From assembly GCA_019695335.1 (NCBI GenBank), contig JAIBAF010000016.1, positions 1-58,885 on the forward strand: DNA of 58,885 nt, written 5' to 3'. The notes beneath the pieces are model-generated. The model was given only the letters and a program-made list of their open reading frames with translations. It searched no databases and had not been told where the DNA came from. The first letter of the stretch is position 1. Every line of letters starts with the position of its first letter. The DNA comes from a bacterium. GTDB lineage: Bacteria; CLD3; SB21. Both the position numbers and the translations under genes were made by a program. Below, piece by piece: positions 43,534 to 52,131 of this stretch.

Positions 43534-43995
43534 CTAGAGTACGTAGTCGATTTCCATGAGTTTATAATGAGCTTCGGACATTCCAAGATGACGATAGATC
43601 TGAAAAGCACGATCATTTTTCGTTTCAACGTACAACCGCAAACCGCATACGTTTGTTTCAGTGCGACTTTTTTCGGAAATGTGAGTATATAATTTTTTGA
43701 AAATGCCGGCATTGCGGAAATCAGGATCCACATACACACTTTGAATCCACCAAAAAATGCCGTTGCGCCAATCGCTCCATTCGTAGGTAATCATAAGTTG
43801 TCCCACCGCACGGTGATTAACTTCCGCAATGCAATAAAATCCATATTGAGGATGATCGATTAAAAATGTTACGCCGGGCTTTACAAGTTCGATATCCAAG
43901 GCTTTGTTTTCGGTTTCACGTGCCATCGCACAGTTGAATTGTACGATGGCAGGAATGTCTTTATTCTCGGCTTGTCTGATAGTAACTGAATTCAT
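43534..43995 (-). CDS. GNAT family N-acetyltransferase
   Basis: ATG 43995 gives 153 residues and the usual GNAT start (SVTIRQAENKDIPAIVQFN); a longer frame from 44025 has no better ribosome site. The acetyl-CoA binding region is WIQSVYVDPDFRNAGIFKKLYTHI, a version of the Q/RxxGxG/A loop. The C-terminal segment is LRLYVETKNDRAFQIYRHLGM. The acceptor substrate is unknown. It lies just before the CheY operon, on the same strand but separated by 223 bases including that operon's promoter. Confidence 0.88.
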   Translation of the reverse strand: MNSVTIRQAENKDIPAIVQFNCAMARETENKALDIELVKPGVTFLIDHPQYGFYCIAEVNHRAVGQLMITYEWSDWRNGIFWWIQSVYVDPDFRNAGIFKKLYTHISEKSRTETNVCGLRLYVETKNDRAFQIYRHLGMSEAHYKLMEIDYVL

Positions 43996-44148
43996 ATAGG
44001 GACGTCTTTTTTTTAAAAATAACATTGTGTTAATAATGATCTAATAAAATTAAATATTTTATCAACGTTAACAATTACGTAACCCGGTTTTAATTCTTAA
44101 AATATTTCGTCTATTGCGTTTTTTACATTCACATTATACATTCATTCC

Positions 44149-44916
44149 ATGAAAATCAGCGTTATCATCCCTGCGTTCAACGAAGAAATTATTATTGGAC
44201 GGTGTTTAGAGGCCGTTTTGCAAGCCGATAAACCTGAGAATTTTCTAGAAATTCTGGTCGTGAATAATGCCAGTACCGATCGTACTGCAGCAATTGCTTC
44301 GTCTTACCCGGGCGTGAGCGTAGTGACCGAAACACAGAAAGGCCTCACCAAGGCTCGTCATTGCGGACACGCAAATGCATCGGGCGACGTTTTAGTTTAT
44401 ATCGATGCCGATACAAAGATTCCCAAACATTTGTTGCGTTACATCGAAAAAAAATTTACCGACGATCCTAAATTAGTGGCCATGTCCGGCCCTTATAAAT
44501 ATCACGATTGGACATGGTACGGCCGGTTGACTCTTTGGCTCTATCACTGGCTTCTGGTTCCGATCACGCAATTGGTCGTGAACCGGTTGTTAGACAAAGG
44601 CAGCGTTTTTTACGGAGGCAATTTTGCGTTGCGAAAACCTGTGCTCGATCGCATAGGGGGATTTGATACCGGACTGGAATTCTGGAGCGAGGACACGCAA
44701 ATTGGTCGCCGGATGAGCCGCGAAGGTCGCGTTCGTTTTTTTCACCGTGCCTATGTCTATACATCGGCCCGACGTTATTACGAAGAGGGATTTGTCCGCG
44801 TTCTCATGCGTTACATTATGAATTTTTTCTGGGATATTTTCTTTCACCGGCCTTTTACCCGTGGCTATAAAGACGTACGTAAATCGGTTCCGATTAATTC
44901 TGAGACATCTTCCTGA
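44149..44916 (+). CDS. Glycosyltransferase family 2
   Basis: This 255-residue protein has the GT-A nucleotide-binding opening VIIPAFNEEIIIGRCLEAVL, VVNNASTDRTAAIA, and the metal-binding YIDADTKIP (DxD-type). The acceptor-side motif is WSEDTQIGRRMSREG. C-terminal hydrophobic stretches suggest membrane association. Donor and acceptor are unknown; candidates are envelope lipids or polysaccharide. There is no clear ribosome site before the ATG. Its 3' end overlaps the convergent CAP-domain gene by 23 bases. Confidence 0.9.
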   Translation: MKISVIIPAFNEEIIIGRCLEAVLQADKPENFLEILVVNNASTDRTAAIASSYPGVSVVTETQKGLTKARHCGHANASGDVLVYIDADTKIPKHLLRYIEKKFTDDPKLVAMSGPYKYHDWTWYGRLTLWLYHWLLVPITQLVVNRLLDKGSVFYGGNFALRKPVLDRIGGFDTGLEFWSEDTQIGRRMSREGRVRFFHRAYVYTSARRYYEEGFVRVLMRYIMNFFWDIFFHRPFTRGYKDVRKSVPINSETSS

Positions 44917-46069
44917 AAACCTTGCGTTCATCATTGTTTTTTATTTCATCCAGATCGATCCACAAGCGATTCTTAACCGCTTTTTGTTGTCCGGATCCAT
45001 AAGCCCATTCAATTTTAAAAGCTTTATTCGTCAGCAATGGAAATGCAAAATCAAAAGCCCCCTGGCGTATAGGTATGGGAAACGATTGAGTTTCATTAAC
45101 ATAGACGATCATGGATGCATTATCAATCGGAAATTCAATTTCGCCTTTCCCCACCAGCCAAAATTTTTCTTGCTCTTTCAATTTGATGTCACATTGCAGC
45201 GTCGAAAATTTCGTTGCCGTTAATCGGTTACGCAAGCCCAGGAGATTTTCGTCAGCTAATTTATATTGGAAAAATATCACGTATTCATTGGTATGATAAT
45301 TTTCTGCGTATGCAATCGAAATGTCCAATGGACCGTCGACTGGCCATTCAGCAACTATCGTAACACGGCCTTTATCCGAATCGAAAGTTTGAGAATTACC
45401 GTTGATAGTCAGAAGCATACCTCGATCGGATTGAAATACAGTGTTGATGGTAAGAAATTTTTTCTTCAGCAATTGAACGTTTAGTTTAGAAAAAGTAAAA
45501 TTTCGATTACTGAACACCTGCGTTGCATAATTCGAAACGTGGTACGTTTTGAATTTTGTACGAAGTTTGTTGATCACCGTATCGGTAACGGAACTGTCTT
45601 TGTGCAGAAGTACGCCGACACCGATGTGGGTAAAATCGATACGTTCAATATTGGCACGATGGCCAGGGCTATTGAGCCATTGCTCCATAAAACGTTCGGC
45701 GATTTGGTCATCTGAGCTGCCGATACTATTGACCGCGACGTTTTCGCCGACGGCAAAATCCGTAAGCCCGGTTTGATACACGCGATCTTGAGGGTCTTTA
45801 ATGCCTAGGGTGGGTGAAGTGTGGGCAAAATAATTCAAATCAAACATTTCATTGGAATGTTGACGGGCGGCGGATTGGAGGTGTTGATCGTATTGAAGCG
45901 GCGGCAAGCCGATTTTTTGCCGGTGAGCATTAACAAGTTCGGCGATCCTGGCTTCAACCGTTGTGCGACCGGGAATGTTTTCGAAACTGTTTTCGGTGAA
46001 AGAATATTCCTGGGCGGTCAAAAGAAAAAAAGGAAAAATCGAAAAGATGATCGCACTATACCGGCGCAT
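44894..46069 (-). CDS. Secreted CAP/SCP-domain protein
   Basis: The ATG at 46069 gives 391 residues and sits one base after the ruvA stop, showing coupling; a longer frame has no support. After a signal peptide (SIFPFFLLTAQ), a CAP domain covers about residues 35-165. It has IAELVNAHRQKIGLPPLQYD, the HSNEMFDLNYFAHTSP loop, GENVA and WLNSPGHRANI with the conserved His and Glu. The rest is beta-rich, perhaps a surface domain. CAP proteins bind lipids or act on the envelope; the function here is open. Confidence 0.87.
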   Translation of the reverse strand: MRRYSAIIFSIFPFFLLTAQEYSFTENSFENIPGRTTVEARIAELVNAHRQKIGLPPLQYDQHLQSAARQHSNEMFDLNYFAHTSPTLGIKDPQDRVYQTGLTDFAVGENVAVNSIGSSDDQIAERFMEQWLNSPGHRANIERIDFTHIGVGVLLHKDSSVTDTVINKLRTKFKTYHVSNYATQVFSNRNFTFSKLNVQLLKKKFLTINTVFQSDRGMLLTINGNSQTFDSDKGRVTIVAEWPVDGPLDISIAYAENYHTNEYVIFFQYKLADENLLGLRNRLTATKFSTLQCDIKLKEQEKFWLVGKGEIEFPIDNASMIVYVNETQSFPIPIRQGAFDFAFPLLTNKAFKIEWAYGSGQQKAVKNRLWIDLDEIKNNDERKVFRKMSQN

Positions 46070-46070
46070 A

Positions 46071-46682
46071 CTAACCTGCTGTTGCAAAACGTAACGCAGC
46101 CTTGATAAGTTCTTGCAATGAAAATTCTTTTCCAGGATTTTCACGCAAGGCACGGGTAATGGATTTTTCTGCAACTGCTTTGGCATAGCCTAACGACATC
46201 AAGGCCATCATAGCTTCATCGGTTGTATCGGTCGCGCTACGTACGATCGGCGCACGAGTTCCTTCATCGGACGTACTGATTTTGGCAACTTTTTCTTTGA
46301 GTTCAACGACTAAACGCTGGGCGGTTTTTTTCCCAATGCCCGGCACGGCTGTCAAGAGATTATAATCTTCCTGAGCAATAGCTTTCTTGAAGTCGGGGAG
46401 CGCCACGCTGGAAAGTATTCCGAGGGCTGATTTTGGCCCGATTCCTGAGACCGAAATGAGCAGAAGAAAAACTTCACGCTCATCCGGAGTTGAAAAGCCG
46501 AATAATTGCATGATGTCTTCACGGACATGCAGATACGTCAGCAGTTGTACCGATTCTCCGATGGTACCGAGCTTTTCATAGCTGCTGACCGGAATCAAAA
46601 CTTCATACCCGACGCCATTGACGTCTAATACAGTTCGGGTCGGATTTTTTTCAGCGATGATACCTTTTAAATAAGCGATCAT
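46071..46682 (-). CDS. ruvA: Holliday junction ATP-dependent DNA helicase RuvA
   Basis: This 203-residue protein binds Holliday junctions and loads RuvB. The N-terminal OB fold has MIAYLKGIIAEKNPTRTVLDVNGVGYEVLI. Helix-hairpin-helix motifs include ISVSGIGPKSALGILS and TAVPGIGKKTAQRLVVELKEK. The C-terminal RuvB-binding domain contains EAMMALMSLGYAKAVAEKSI. ruvB and ruvC are not next to it. It lies 12 bases downstream of radC. Confidence 0.96.
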   Translation of the reverse strand: MIAYLKGIIAEKNPTRTVLDVNGVGYEVLIPVSSYEKLGTIGESVQLLTYLHVREDIMQLFGFSTPDEREVFLLLISVSGIGPKSALGILSSVALPDFKKAIAQEDYNLLTAVPGIGKKTAQRLVVELKEKVAKISTSDEGTRAPIVRSATDTTDEAMMALMSLGYAKAVAEKSITRALRENPGKEFSLQELIKAALRFATAG

Positions 46683-46694
46683 GGATCTCCGTTC

Positions 46695-47411
46695 TTACAA
46701 ATATCCTAATTTAGCCAGACTTGCGAAACTGCGCCCCGCAATGATAATATGATCGCGAACCGGGATACCCATGATTTTTCCGGCTTGCTCAAGTTGACGT
46801 GTGATGCTGATGTCCTCGGCGCTCGGGTCGGTATGACCGCTTGGATGGTTGTGCAGCAAAATTACAGCGGCGGCGTGTTCGTCCAGCGCAGCTTTGAAAA
46901 CTTCTCTGGGATGAACTAAACTCGCGGTCAGTGTTCCTTCGGAAATAGTTACATCACGAATAATCTGGTTGGCGCCATCGAGCAAAATCACTTTAAAAAC
47001 TTCTTTGTTCAAATCGCGCAGCAAAGGTCCGTATTGCCGCACAACATCATCCGGCGATGCAATTTTCATTTTTTTTTCATCAACAAAAGATTGAAGGCGC
47101 CGCGCCATTTCGAAAGACGTTATCAATTTTATGGCCTTCACTTTGCCGATACCTTTGAACTGACTTAATTCATGGTAATTGCATTTGGCGAGATTAGCAA
47201 GAGTACTGAATTGCCGCAATAATGTCTTAGCAAGATCGACTGCCGTAATTTTTTGCGTACCACTTCCTATTAGAATGGCAAGCAGTTCTGAATCGCTAAG
47301 CGTTGCCGCGCCATGTTTTTCGAGTTTTTCCCGTGGTCGTTCATCGACAGACCAATCGGTAATTTTAGTATGGTGAGTAGCCGCTTCGGCGATTTTTTTA
47401 AACTGAGGCAT
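46695..47411 (-). CDS. radC: RadC family JAB-domain protein
   Basis: ATG 47411 gives 238 residues, starting PQFKKIAEAA. The N-terminal half has helix-hairpin-helix features (LSQFKGIGKVKAIKLITSFEMARRL). The C-terminal JAB/MPN domain shows the metal motif LLHNHPSGHTDPSAEDI, with HNHPSG and the Asp ten bases on. The name is historic; a role in DNA repair is not proven, and JAB metalloprotease-like activity is possible. It leads a radC-ruvA-CAP operon. Confidence 0.93.
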   Translation of the reverse strand: MPQFKKIAEAATHHTKITDWSVDERPREKLEKHGAATLSDSELLAILIGSGTQKITAVDLAKTLLRQFSTLANLAKCNYHELSQFKGIGKVKAIKLITSFEMARRLQSFVDEKKMKIASPDDVVRQYGPLLRDLNKEVFKVILLDGANQIIRDVTISEGTLTASLVHPREVFKAALDEHAAAVILLHNHPSGHTDPSAEDISITRQLEQAGKIMGIPVRDHIIIAGRSFASLAKLGYL

Positions 47412-47453
47412 GACGATTCTATGGATAGAGTAGAAAAATCTCAAAAAAATTAA

Positions 47454-48227
47454 TTATACTTGTCCTGCTCCGCAAAAATCGCAGAAATTGGAATGAACAG
47501 GGATTGACTTGCCGCAATTTTTACATGCTTTGGAATCGGTTTCTTCGGGAGTTGCCGGTTTGAGTTTTGGTTCAAAACAATCACGGTAAGCGACAACGCC
47601 GATGGTATATGTTAGTGGAATTGAAAAAATAATTCCTATATAACAAATATAAGCTCCAACCTGTGCAAGCAAACTTACGACAAAAGCGAATATAGTAAAC
47701 ATTAACCAATCGTCTTTGGCGAGGTTTTTACTTTTTTTGATGGCGTCGACCGGATTCAAATTTTCACGGACAATAATTGGATGGGTGAGATACGTTAGCC
47801 CGGCTACCACAAACACGGGGAAATAACACAAAAGAATTCCGACGATTGACAATAACGCTATCAAGATATTCGCAACGGTCATTTTCCAGAAAACATCCCC
47901 GCCAGACCATACATCTGCAAATTCAATGGGTTCGCCGCGAAGTTGTTTGAACGCAGCTTTGTACATTCCGCCCATGAGATAACTGATGGCCAAAAGCAGC
48001 AGCAAACTTCCGATCAATACACCGGCCACGATGCCGAAAATAAACGAAGGATTGCCACGTGCAATAAATTCCGAAGCCATTGCGATGAAAAAAAAGATCG
48101 CAATAAAAAATAGGATGGGAAGAAAAAACATCAACCCCATCAATCCCCATGTCTGCCATTGTTTGGTAAAAAGATTCCAGCCTTCCGAAATCCAGTCGCC
48201 GAATTTTACAATACCACCTTTGGGCAT
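47454..48227 (-). CDS. Zinc-ribbon polytopic membrane protein, paralog 2
   Basis: ATG 48227 gives 257 residues. The N-terminus reads KFGDWISEGWNLFTKQWQTWGLMG, followed by several hydrophobic segments (about five or six). A C-terminal zinc ribbon is CKNCGKSIPVHSNFCDFCGAGQV. No catalytic motif was found. It shares a matching layout with the upstream gene at 48243 (GEWITEGWNLLKAQWQTW and CRVCHASIPVNAAFCDKCGAG), so they are tandem duplicates. Membrane role unknown. Confidence 0.75.
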   Translation of the reverse strand: MPKGGIVKFGDWISEGWNLFTKQWQTWGLMGLMFFLPILFFIAIFFFIAMASEFIARGNPSFIFGIVAGVLIGSLLLLLAISYLMGGMYKAAFKQLRGEPIEFADVWSGGDVFWKMTVANILIALLSIVGILLCYFPVFVVAGLTYLTHPIIVRENLNPVDAIKKSKNLAKDDWLMFTIFAFVVSLLAQVGAYICYIGIIFSIPLTYTIGVVAYRDCFEPKLKPATPEETDSKACKNCGKSIPVHSNFCDFCGAGQV

Positions 48228-48242
48228 ACTCACCTCATTGAA

Positions 48243-49034
48243 TTAAACTTGTCCTGCTCCGCATTTGTCACAAAACGCTGCATTAACCGGGATTGACGCA
48301 TGGCATACACGGCAATGTTTTGAATAGAGTTCGTCCACACGCGACATCGGCCGCGTTTCAGGCTCATATATATCGCGATACGCCACAGCCGTAATTAGAA
48401 ATAGCAACGGATAGGTAAAAAATATTCCTACAAAGCACACGATCACTCCTGCGGCGGCGAGCAAGCTGGTGACTACGATCAAGACGGTAAACATCAGCCA
48501 CTCGGATTTTGTCGTATGAAAGCTTTCTTTAATGGCGTCCAAAGGTTCCATATTTTTTTGAACGATCAAAGGAATTGTGAGCATCAGCAGCCCTTGCGCT
48601 ATCAGACCCGGAAAATAACATAAGAATGTTCCTAAAAGCTGAAGGACATTGATAACTAAAGCGGCAACGACAACTTTGACATATAAATCCATTCCGGAGA
48701 AAATATCCGAAATGGCGATGCTTTCGCCACGTATTTGCTTGAACGCCGCACGGTAAATTCCTCCGAGAAATAACGCATTGACTATGGCGATAATAAATGA
48801 TGTCAAAATGCTTAACGTCATGGACTGGCTGAAGCTACGAATAAAATCGATTAAAGACGCAGAAGCACCAAAAGATTTTTGCATTCTGAAGGTGATGGCC
48901 TGTTCTATGCCGATTACAACAGCCACGGGAATGAAAAAGATAATGGTCATAGCTGTCCATGTCTGCCATTGTGCTTTTAGTAAATTCCAGCCCTCTGTAA
49001 TCCATTCGCCGAGTTGAACTTTTGCGGTAGCCAT
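48243..49034 (-). CDS. Zinc-ribbon polytopic membrane protein, paralog 1
   Basis: ATG 49034 gives 263 residues; a longer frame to 49073 runs through the hairpin at 49067-49105 and is less likely. The N-terminus VQLGEWITEGWNLLKAQWQTWTAM matches the paralog at 47454, as does the C-terminal zinc ribbon. Membrane segments include IIFFIPVAVVIGIEQA and VTSLLAAAGVIVCFVGIFF. The pair lies 15 bases apart, on the same strand. No function is known to me; the N-terminal helix and zinc ribbon might be cytoplasmic. Confidence 0.75.
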   Translation of the reverse strand: MATAKVQLGEWITEGWNLLKAQWQTWTAMTIIFFIPVAVVIGIEQAITFRMQKSFGASASLIDFIRSFSQSMTLSILTSFIIAIVNALFLGGIYRAAFKQIRGESIAISDIFSGMDLYVKVVVAALVINVLQLLGTFLCYFPGLIAQGLLMLTIPLIVQKNMEPLDAIKESFHTTKSEWLMFTVLIVVTSLLAAAGVIVCFVGIFFTYPLLFLITAVAYRDIYEPETRPMSRVDELYSKHCRVCHASIPVNAAFCDKCGAGQV

Positions 49035-49066
49035 CCCAATTTCAAACTTAATTTTAATGGATAAAT

Positions 49067-49105
49067 GATTCACTGGCTATGATTTTGATACATAGCCAGT
49101 GAATC
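49067..49105 (-). other. 15-bp perfect stem-loop between nhaD and the membrane paralogs
   Basis: GATTCACTGGCTATG (49067-49081) pairs perfectly with CATAGCCAGTGAATC (49091-49105) around nine bases. It lies nine bases past the nhaD stop on the minus strand. The U-tract expected of a terminator is missing on either strand, so it may act as a weak terminator, an mRNA stabiliser or a protein site. Confidence 0.6.
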
Positions 49106-49114
49106 GATTCTTAT

Positions 49115-50635
49115 TTAATTAAAGAAGAACATCAACCAAACGATTGCAAAAATCGGAATTAATACCGGGACGGAATATTTAACGATGTATCCGAAGAAAC
49201 TCGGACACTCGACGCCGGACTGTTCAGCAATCGATTTGACCATAAAGTTGGGTCCATTACCGATATAAGTATTTGCACCGAAAAATACCGCGCCAAGCGA
49301 GATAGCAAGGAGATATTCTTCAAACGCCGTAATGTGAAATAAACCGAACATCCAGGTAATATCGGAATGTCCCATTGCATGCTCGAGATCGTAGAAGTTT
49401 TTTAATGCATCCATGCCACCGGGGATGGCAAATTTTCCCACGGCTGCGCTCAAGAAACTCAAATAAGTTGGCGCGTTGTCAAGGAATGATGATAAAGCTC
49501 CGGTCGACCAGAAAAACATGCCTGGTGTTAGAACTTTCGCGACTTCAGGTTTGCTGGCTTCAAATTGAACCAATTGTAAAGCCGGAATCATCGTGGCGAA
49601 TATGCCAATAAACAACCACGCAACTTCTTTGATCGGAGCGAAATTGAATTCATTGCCTTTCAATGCTTCGCGGTCAGCCGTTTTGTACGCCATAAACGCT
49701 ATGGCAAACATCATTATTTCGCGGACACCAAACGGCACATGCAACAATGCATTCAGATCGGGAAATCCCGGAATCACATTAGGATCCATAAAAACTGCGA
49801 GAATAATCAATGCCAGATAAAGAAAATTCTTTCCTCCGCGGATGGAGAATTTTCCTGTGTAGACTTCCGTCGATGAACCTTCCGATTTATTGCGGCTGTC
49901 GATGACATAAAATACGACAATGATCAATAAAGCTACGAACAGCCATATATGAATGACGTGTTCGATTACCCAGAAAAACGGAACGCCTTTGAGGAAACCG
50001 AGAAACAGCGGAGGATCGCCGATAGGTGTAAGAGCACCGCCGACATTGCTGACAAGAAAAATAAAAAACACAACATGATAAGCTTTCACTCGGCCTTTAT
50101 TAATTCGTAAAAAAGGACGAATCAACAGCATCGATGCACCGGTTGTTCCGATGAGGTTGGCCACAACAGTGCCAATAAAAAGTAGAACAGAATTGAGCAT
50201 CGGGGTGGCTTTTTTGTCGATGGTGATGAGGATGCCTCCGGATGCTACGAATAATGCTGTCAGCAACGAAATAAACGAAATGTATTCTGACAATGTATGT
50301 GTAAGACTATGCGTATCGTGCAATCCAAAAATGTAATACAAAACCGTTACCAATCCGAGAGCAATGGATACATGGTGGAAGTGATGTTCCCAAAAATGTT
50401 TGTAAAATAGAGGACCGGTGGCAATCATGATCAATAATACCACAAAAGGCAGTACCATAAACGTCGCCGGTAGATCGTGATGTGCTTCACCTTCCTGTGC
50501 TACGTTGGCCGTCATTTCGGTTTTCGCCGTGGCCGTATCGCTGCCGTGTTCCTGTGCGGATACGACGGATATACTTGCCAAAAGCAACCATATTACAATA
50601 CCGGCCATGCTCAATGTCTTACACCGTGAAATCAT
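49115..50635 (-). CDS. nhaD: NhaD-type sodium:proton antiporter
   Basis: This 506-residue protein has an N-terminal signal-like segment and a His-rich linker (EHGSDTATAK, EAHHDLPATF). Eleven or more hydrophobic segments follow, including YISFISLLTALFVASGGILI, LLFIGTVVANLIGTTGASMLLIRP, FLVSNVGGALTPIGDPPLF and WSTGALSSFLDNAPTYLSFLSA. These match NhaD antiporters of the IT superfamily, with conserved Asp and Asn/Thr groups in GALTPIGDPPL and FLDNAPTY. It should export Na+ in exchange for H+. AGAGGTG precedes the ATG. A gamma-class carbonic anhydrase gene lies just upstream. Confidence 0.93.
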   Translation of the reverse strand: MISRCKTLSMAGIVIWLLLASISVVSAQEHGSDTATAKTEMTANVAQEGEAHHDLPATFMVLPFVVLLIMIATGPLFYKHFWEHHFHHVSIALGLVTVLYYIFGLHDTHSLTHTLSEYISFISLLTALFVASGGILITIDKKATPMLNSVLLFIGTVVANLIGTTGASMLLIRPFLRINKGRVKAYHVVFFIFLVSNVGGALTPIGDPPLFLGFLKGVPFFWVIEHVIHIWLFVALLIIVVFYVIDSRNKSEGSSTEVYTGKFSIRGGKNFLYLALIILAVFMDPNVIPGFPDLNALLHVPFGVREIMMFAIAFMAYKTADREALKGNEFNFAPIKEVAWLFIGIFATMIPALQLVQFEASKPEVAKVLTPGMFFWSTGALSSFLDNAPTYLSFLSAAVGKFAIPGGMDALKNFYDLEHAMGHSDITWMFGLFHITAFEEYLLAISLGAVFFGANTYIGNGPNFMVKSIAEQSGVECPSFFGYIVKYSVPVLIPIFAIVWLMFFFN

Positions 50636-50670
50636 TGTACACCTCTTTGAATTAATGGAGAATAGTTTTT

Positions 50671-51216
50671 TTATCTGACGTTCTGATGATATTCGGATAA
50701 ACGGTATTCCCGCGCAAAATCAACATAAATTTCCCAATTGCGGCGTATCGCTTCCAGAACTTTTTCGTCTGACGTTTTTTTGACTTTTGCCGGAATGCCC
50801 ATAACGACTGAGTTGGGAGGTATGATCTGATCCTGCATGACGATGGCTCCCGCGCCGACGATACAATTTGCTCCAATCACAGCGCCATTGAGCAGCGTTG
50901 CGTGCATACCAATAATACAATTATCATGGACGGTTGCGCCGTGAATGATCGCGCTGTGGCCGACCGAGACATTTTTGCCGATTACCGTTGGGAAACCGAA
51001 ATCGACATGAACAACCGCATTGTCTTGAATATTACTGTTGTCGCCAATAGTGATGGTTTCCATATCCCCGCGTAAAACGGCACCGAACCAAATGCCGACA
51101 TCGGTACCAATGACAATATTGCCAATTACAGACGCAGTCCGTGCGATAAACGCCGAATCCTGGATTTGCCGGTGCGTGCAATTGCTTAAACGAAAAGATT
51201 GGGGTACATACTCCAC
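50671..51216 (-). CDS. Gamma-class carbonic anhydrase family protein
   Basis: GTG 51216 gives 181 residues forming a left-handed beta-helix of hexapeptide repeats (IGNIVIGTDVGIWFGAVLRGDM, ITIGDNSNIQDNAVVHV). The zinc-binding His trio of gamma carbonic anhydrases fits HVD, SVGHSAIIHGATVHD. An alternative is the closely related PaaY/YrdA type without known activity. Its partner upstream is the antiporter gene by 35 bases, so carbon dioxide hydration and sodium/proton exchange may be linked, though that is inference. A GAGG site lies before the GTG. Confidence 0.88.
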   Translation of the reverse strand: MEYVPQSFRLSNCTHRQIQDSAFIARTASVIGNIVIGTDVGIWFGAVLRGDMETITIGDNSNIQDNAVVHVDFGFPTVIGKNVSVGHSAIIHGATVHDNCIIGMHATLLNGAVIGANCIVGAGAIVMQDQIIPPNSVVMGIPAKVKKTSDEKVLEAIRRNWEIYVDFAREYRLSEYHQNVR

Positions 51217-51403
51217 AATAGCCTCGCTAATGGATCCCGTTGAATTGCATCTAAAAAAACGGTTGGGAAAACGTGATGGGTTATCAATGAAAACGCGAGG
51301 TGAAGTTGGAAAAATTTTTTCAAAAAGTCAATTGAATTAGGAGAAGTTGCAACATCGGATCATTCAATTGAACTGTCGACTGAATTATACATCAAGATAA
51401 AAG

Positions 51404-51432
51404 TTGAAATTACCTTACTCTTTTTGTATACT
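51404..51432 (+). promoter_or_regulatory. Sigma70-type promoter for plsY
   Basis: TTGAAA (51404-51409), 17 bases, TATACT (51427-51432). Initiation would be about 22 bases before the plsY ATG at 51462, which follows GGAGGAGA. The 245-base gap before it otherwise holds only a loose inverted repeat (TCAATTGAAT at 51328, ATTCAATTGA at 51362). Confidence 0.7.
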
Positions 51433-51461
51433 CACAGCCGTTTCGGAGGAGAACTCGGAGT

Positions 51462-52100
51462 ATGTTACATTTATTGGCGACGATAGTTGTGTCCTATCTT
51501 TTAGGCTCGATTTCACCGAGCATTATTTTGTCCCGCCTGATCAAAGGCGTCGATATCCGGACATACGGCAGCGGTAATGCCGGCATGACCAACGCCATCA
51601 GGTTTCTGGGCGCAAAGTGGGGAACGGTTGTAGCGGTATTCGATTTTGCAAAAGGATTTTGTGCCGCGATGGTGATCAGTACGTGGTTGATGCCAAGTTC
51701 GGATTTGCTGGTGATTGATCCGATTGCAGTCAGAATTCTGGCAGGTATCGCGGCTGTTGCCGGACATATCTGGACGATTTTTTTCGATTTTAAAGGCGGC
51801 AAAGGAGTGTTGACGGTTGCAGGTGCCGTGACGGGTGTGGCGCCTTCGGAAGTCGGACTGTGTTTTGTCGTTTTTTTGATTATTTTTTTGTTGACTCGAT
51901 ACGTATCATTAGGTTCGATTATCGGTGCGATTTTTTTTCCTGTGATCGTATTTATAGAAGCCTGGGTGCTGCACGAACCGGTTTCTCCCTACTTGCTCGT
52001 GTTCAGTCTGTTTGTTGCCGTACTGATTATGTTCACTCATCGTGCCAATATCCGGCGGCTTTTGAAAGGTGAGGAAAACAAATTCGGTTCGAAGAAATAA
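51462..52100 (+). CDS. plsY: Glycerol-3-phosphate acyltransferase PlsY
   Basis: This 212-residue polytopic protein has about five hydrophobic helices and the PlsY motifs. These are LLGSISPSIILSRL, the GSGNAGMTNAIRFLG loop (G3P binding) and FKGGKGVLTVAGAV (acyl-phosphate site). It transfers an acyl group from acyl-phosphate to glycerol-3-phosphate, the first step of phospholipid synthesis. plsX is not adjacent. It starts a co-directional group with the unknown 52132 gene. Confidence 0.96.
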   Translation: MLHLLATIVVSYLLGSISPSIILSRLIKGVDIRTYGSGNAGMTNAIRFLGAKWGTVVAVFDFAKGFCAAMVISTWLMPSSDLLVIDPIAVRILAGIAAVAGHIWTIFFDFKGGKGVLTVAGAVTGVAPSEVGLCFVVFLIIFLLTRYVSLGSIIGAIFFPVIVFIEAWVLHEPVSPYLLVFSLFVAVLIMFTHRANIRRLLKGEENKFGSKK

Positions 52101-52131
52101 TGAATGCGGTATTTTTATAAACCGGCGGGTC

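Noticed and set aside
51328-51371. Inverted repeat TCAATTGAAT and ATTCAATTGA before plsY
   Set aside because: AT-rich ten-base arms separated by 24 bases without another copy; likely chance.
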